DNA of 6,991 bases from an uncultured Moraxella sp. (GTDB taxonomy: Bacteria; Pseudomonadota; Gammaproteobacteria; Pseudomonadales; Moraxellaceae). Every line of letters begins with the position of its first letter. Within the stretch, counting starts at the first letter, position 1. Positions 6,065 to 6,991 of the stretch are shown piece by piece. Under the pieces are notes generated by a model. That model was not told the origin of the DNA and did not search any database. It was given only the letters and a program-made list of their open reading frames with translations. The DNA lies in NCBI GenBank assembly GCA_937975585.1, contig CALJUC010000269.1, positions 1 through 6,991 of the forward strand. Reading direction: 5' to 3'. The translations under genes were made by a program, and so were the position numbers.

Positions 6065-6069
6065 ATTGT

Positions 6070-6991
6070 ATGAATTTACAGCGTGTCGATTTAAACTTAT
6101 TGGTGCACTTAGACGTATTATTGCGTGAAAAAAACGTGACGCGCGCTTCTGAGCAATTAGGCATTACCCAACCTGCGATGAGTAATATTTTGCGCCGATT
6201 ACGCAAGCTGTTTAACGACCCGCTACTCATCCGCTCATCTGAGGGCATGACACCGACCGAGCGTGCCCTAGAGTTGCAACCACGGGTGCGTGAACTGTTG
6301 TCTGATTTGACCCAACTGCTTGAACCACGTACTGAGTTCCGTCCTTATACGTCAAACCGCGTATTCCGTATTATGACCTCAGACTATGCGGAAGCGACCC
6401 TTGTACCGCGATTGGTCAAGGCACTGCGTAGTGAAGCGCCGAATGTGATTTTGGACTTTTTGACCCCATCCGATGTATCGTATCGTGATATGGAACAAGG
6501 TCGCGTGGATTTAGCGATTAACCGCTTTAATGAGATACCGCAAAGTTTTCACCAAGTATTAGTCTGGCGTGATACTTTTAGCTGTCTACTGTCATCAGAT
6601 AGCCCTTATATTCATCGCTTTAACCTGAAAAATTATCTCAAAGGTCAGCACGTGTGGGTCTCGAAAACCGGTATGGGCGTGGGTTTTGGCGTTAATCCGG
6701 AAAAATCAGGCGGTTTGGGTTCGATTGATGCGGCATTGCACCGCTTGGGTCAACGTCGCCAAATTAGCGTCTTTACCCGTCATTATCAAATGCCTGCGAT
6801 GCTTGCGGCCAATAAGGATTTGATTGCGACGTTGCCAACGCGTGTCGCGCGCATGCAAGCCAATAATGACAGTATCGTCATTAAAGAGCCGCCATTTTTT
6901 ATTCCAGAGTTTGAATTGACGATGGCATGGTCGCCCCTATTACAGCATCACCCTGCGCATCGTTGGTTACGTCAGTTGATTCAGCATGTGT
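6070..6991 (+). CDS. LysR-type transcriptional regulator (3' end outside window)
   Basis: The frame is open from ATG 6070 to the window end (307 residues). LysR-type regulators are cytosolic, usually tetrameric DNA-binding proteins that sense a small ligand. The N-terminus MNLQRVDLNLLVHLDVLLREKNVTRASEQLG is typical, with a winged helix-turn-helix (about residues 22-48, including TQPAMSNILRRLRKLFNDPLLIR) and the linker helix after it. The effector domain follows from about residue 95 (VFRIMTSDY at 98-106; GRVDLAINRF at 144-153). The form DLNLL...LD.LL.E..VTRA...L resembles the NodD/NahR branch. The closing WSPLLQHHPAHRWLRQLIQ resembles the usual last helix, so probably only a few to about 20 residues are missing. 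It is divergent from aceA across 544 bp, the standard LysR target arrangement, which suggests but does not prove control of aceA and of its own gene. The ligand is not predictable from this sequence. Confidence 0.95.
   Translation, partial: MNLQRVDLNLLVHLDVLLREKNVTRASEQLGITQPAMSNILRRLRKLFNDPLLIRSSEGMTPTERALELQPRVRELLSDLTQLLEPRTEFRPYTSNRVFRIMTSDYAEATLVPRLVKALRSEAPNVILDFLTPSDVSYRDMEQGRVDLAINRFNEIPQSFHQVLVWRDTFSCLLSSDSPYIHRFNLKNYLKGQHVWVSKTGMGVGFGVNPEKSGGLGSIDAALHRLGQRRQISVFTRHYQMPAMLAANKDLIATLPTRVARMQANNDSIVIKEPPFFIPEFELTMAWSPLLQHHPAHRWLRQLIQHV

Larger units (their letters stand above)
5526..6069. promoter_or_regulatory. Divergent aceA / LysR intergenic region (544 bp, no gene)
   Basis: No convincing gene is present; the only open frame reaching in (minus strand, to 5997) is a shadow of the LysR gene. 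The stretch is AT-rich and contains many short symmetric elements, listed separately: three TTAGCTAA palindromes, two TATAG-N5-CTATA dyads, a 14-bp palindrome, and three TGACTT-centred direct repeats. T-runs lie at 5959-5965 and 5970-5975. It must hold the promoters of both divergent genes. Its length and density of dyads fit a regulated promoter region, but no known operator consensus was recognised with confidence. Confidence 0.75.

Noticed and set aside
5997..6248. Minus-strand open frame of 83 codons at the start of the LysR gene.
   Set aside because: Most of it lies opposite the helix-turn-helix coding region of the LysR gene; no recognisable product.

Overview
The window looks like chromosomal DNA from a gammaproteobacterium, most likely a Moraxellaceae member (Moraxella/Psychrobacter type). 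The evidence is a UvrA close to the E. coli sequence in every core motif, a long (529-residue) isocitrate lyase of the Pseudomonas/Acinetobacter type with a KQCGH active site, a YdhR homologue, and moderate GC in the core genes with AT-rich intergenic DNA. The genus is an inference from recognised protein families, not from a database search.

Layout, left to right: (i) the C-terminal half of uvrA (+), cut by the window edge and closed by an intrinsic terminator; (ii) a markedly AT-rich gene (+) for an unrecognised 372-residue protein with a coiled coil and two membrane segments; (iii) a small YdhR-family putative monooxygenase (-), convergent with (ii) and sharing a terminator with it; (iv) an unrecognised, probably soluble protein (+), divergent from (iii), whose natural start codon seems to be separated from the rest of the reading frame by an A9 homopolymer; (v) aceA, isocitrate lyase (-), convergent with (iv) across a terminator-like hairpin; (vi) a gene-free stretch of 544 bp dense in short palindromes and repeats; (vii) a LysR-type regulator (+), transcribed away from aceA and cut by the right edge. 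This last gene has no stop codon in the window but is open from its ATG to the end.

The genes do not form one operon. uvrA belongs to nucleotide excision repair and aceA to the glyoxylate shunt (growth on acetate and fatty acids). The divergent LysR gene is the natural candidate regulator of aceA, by the usual LysR layout, but nothing here proves it.

No CRISPR array, tRNA, rRNA, insertion sequence or multi-gene defence cassette is visible. The points most worth a second look are the A9 frameshift, the AT-rich two-membrane-segment orphan gene, and the repeated palindromes (TTAGCTAA three times; TATAG-N5-CTATA twice) between aceA and the LysR gene.
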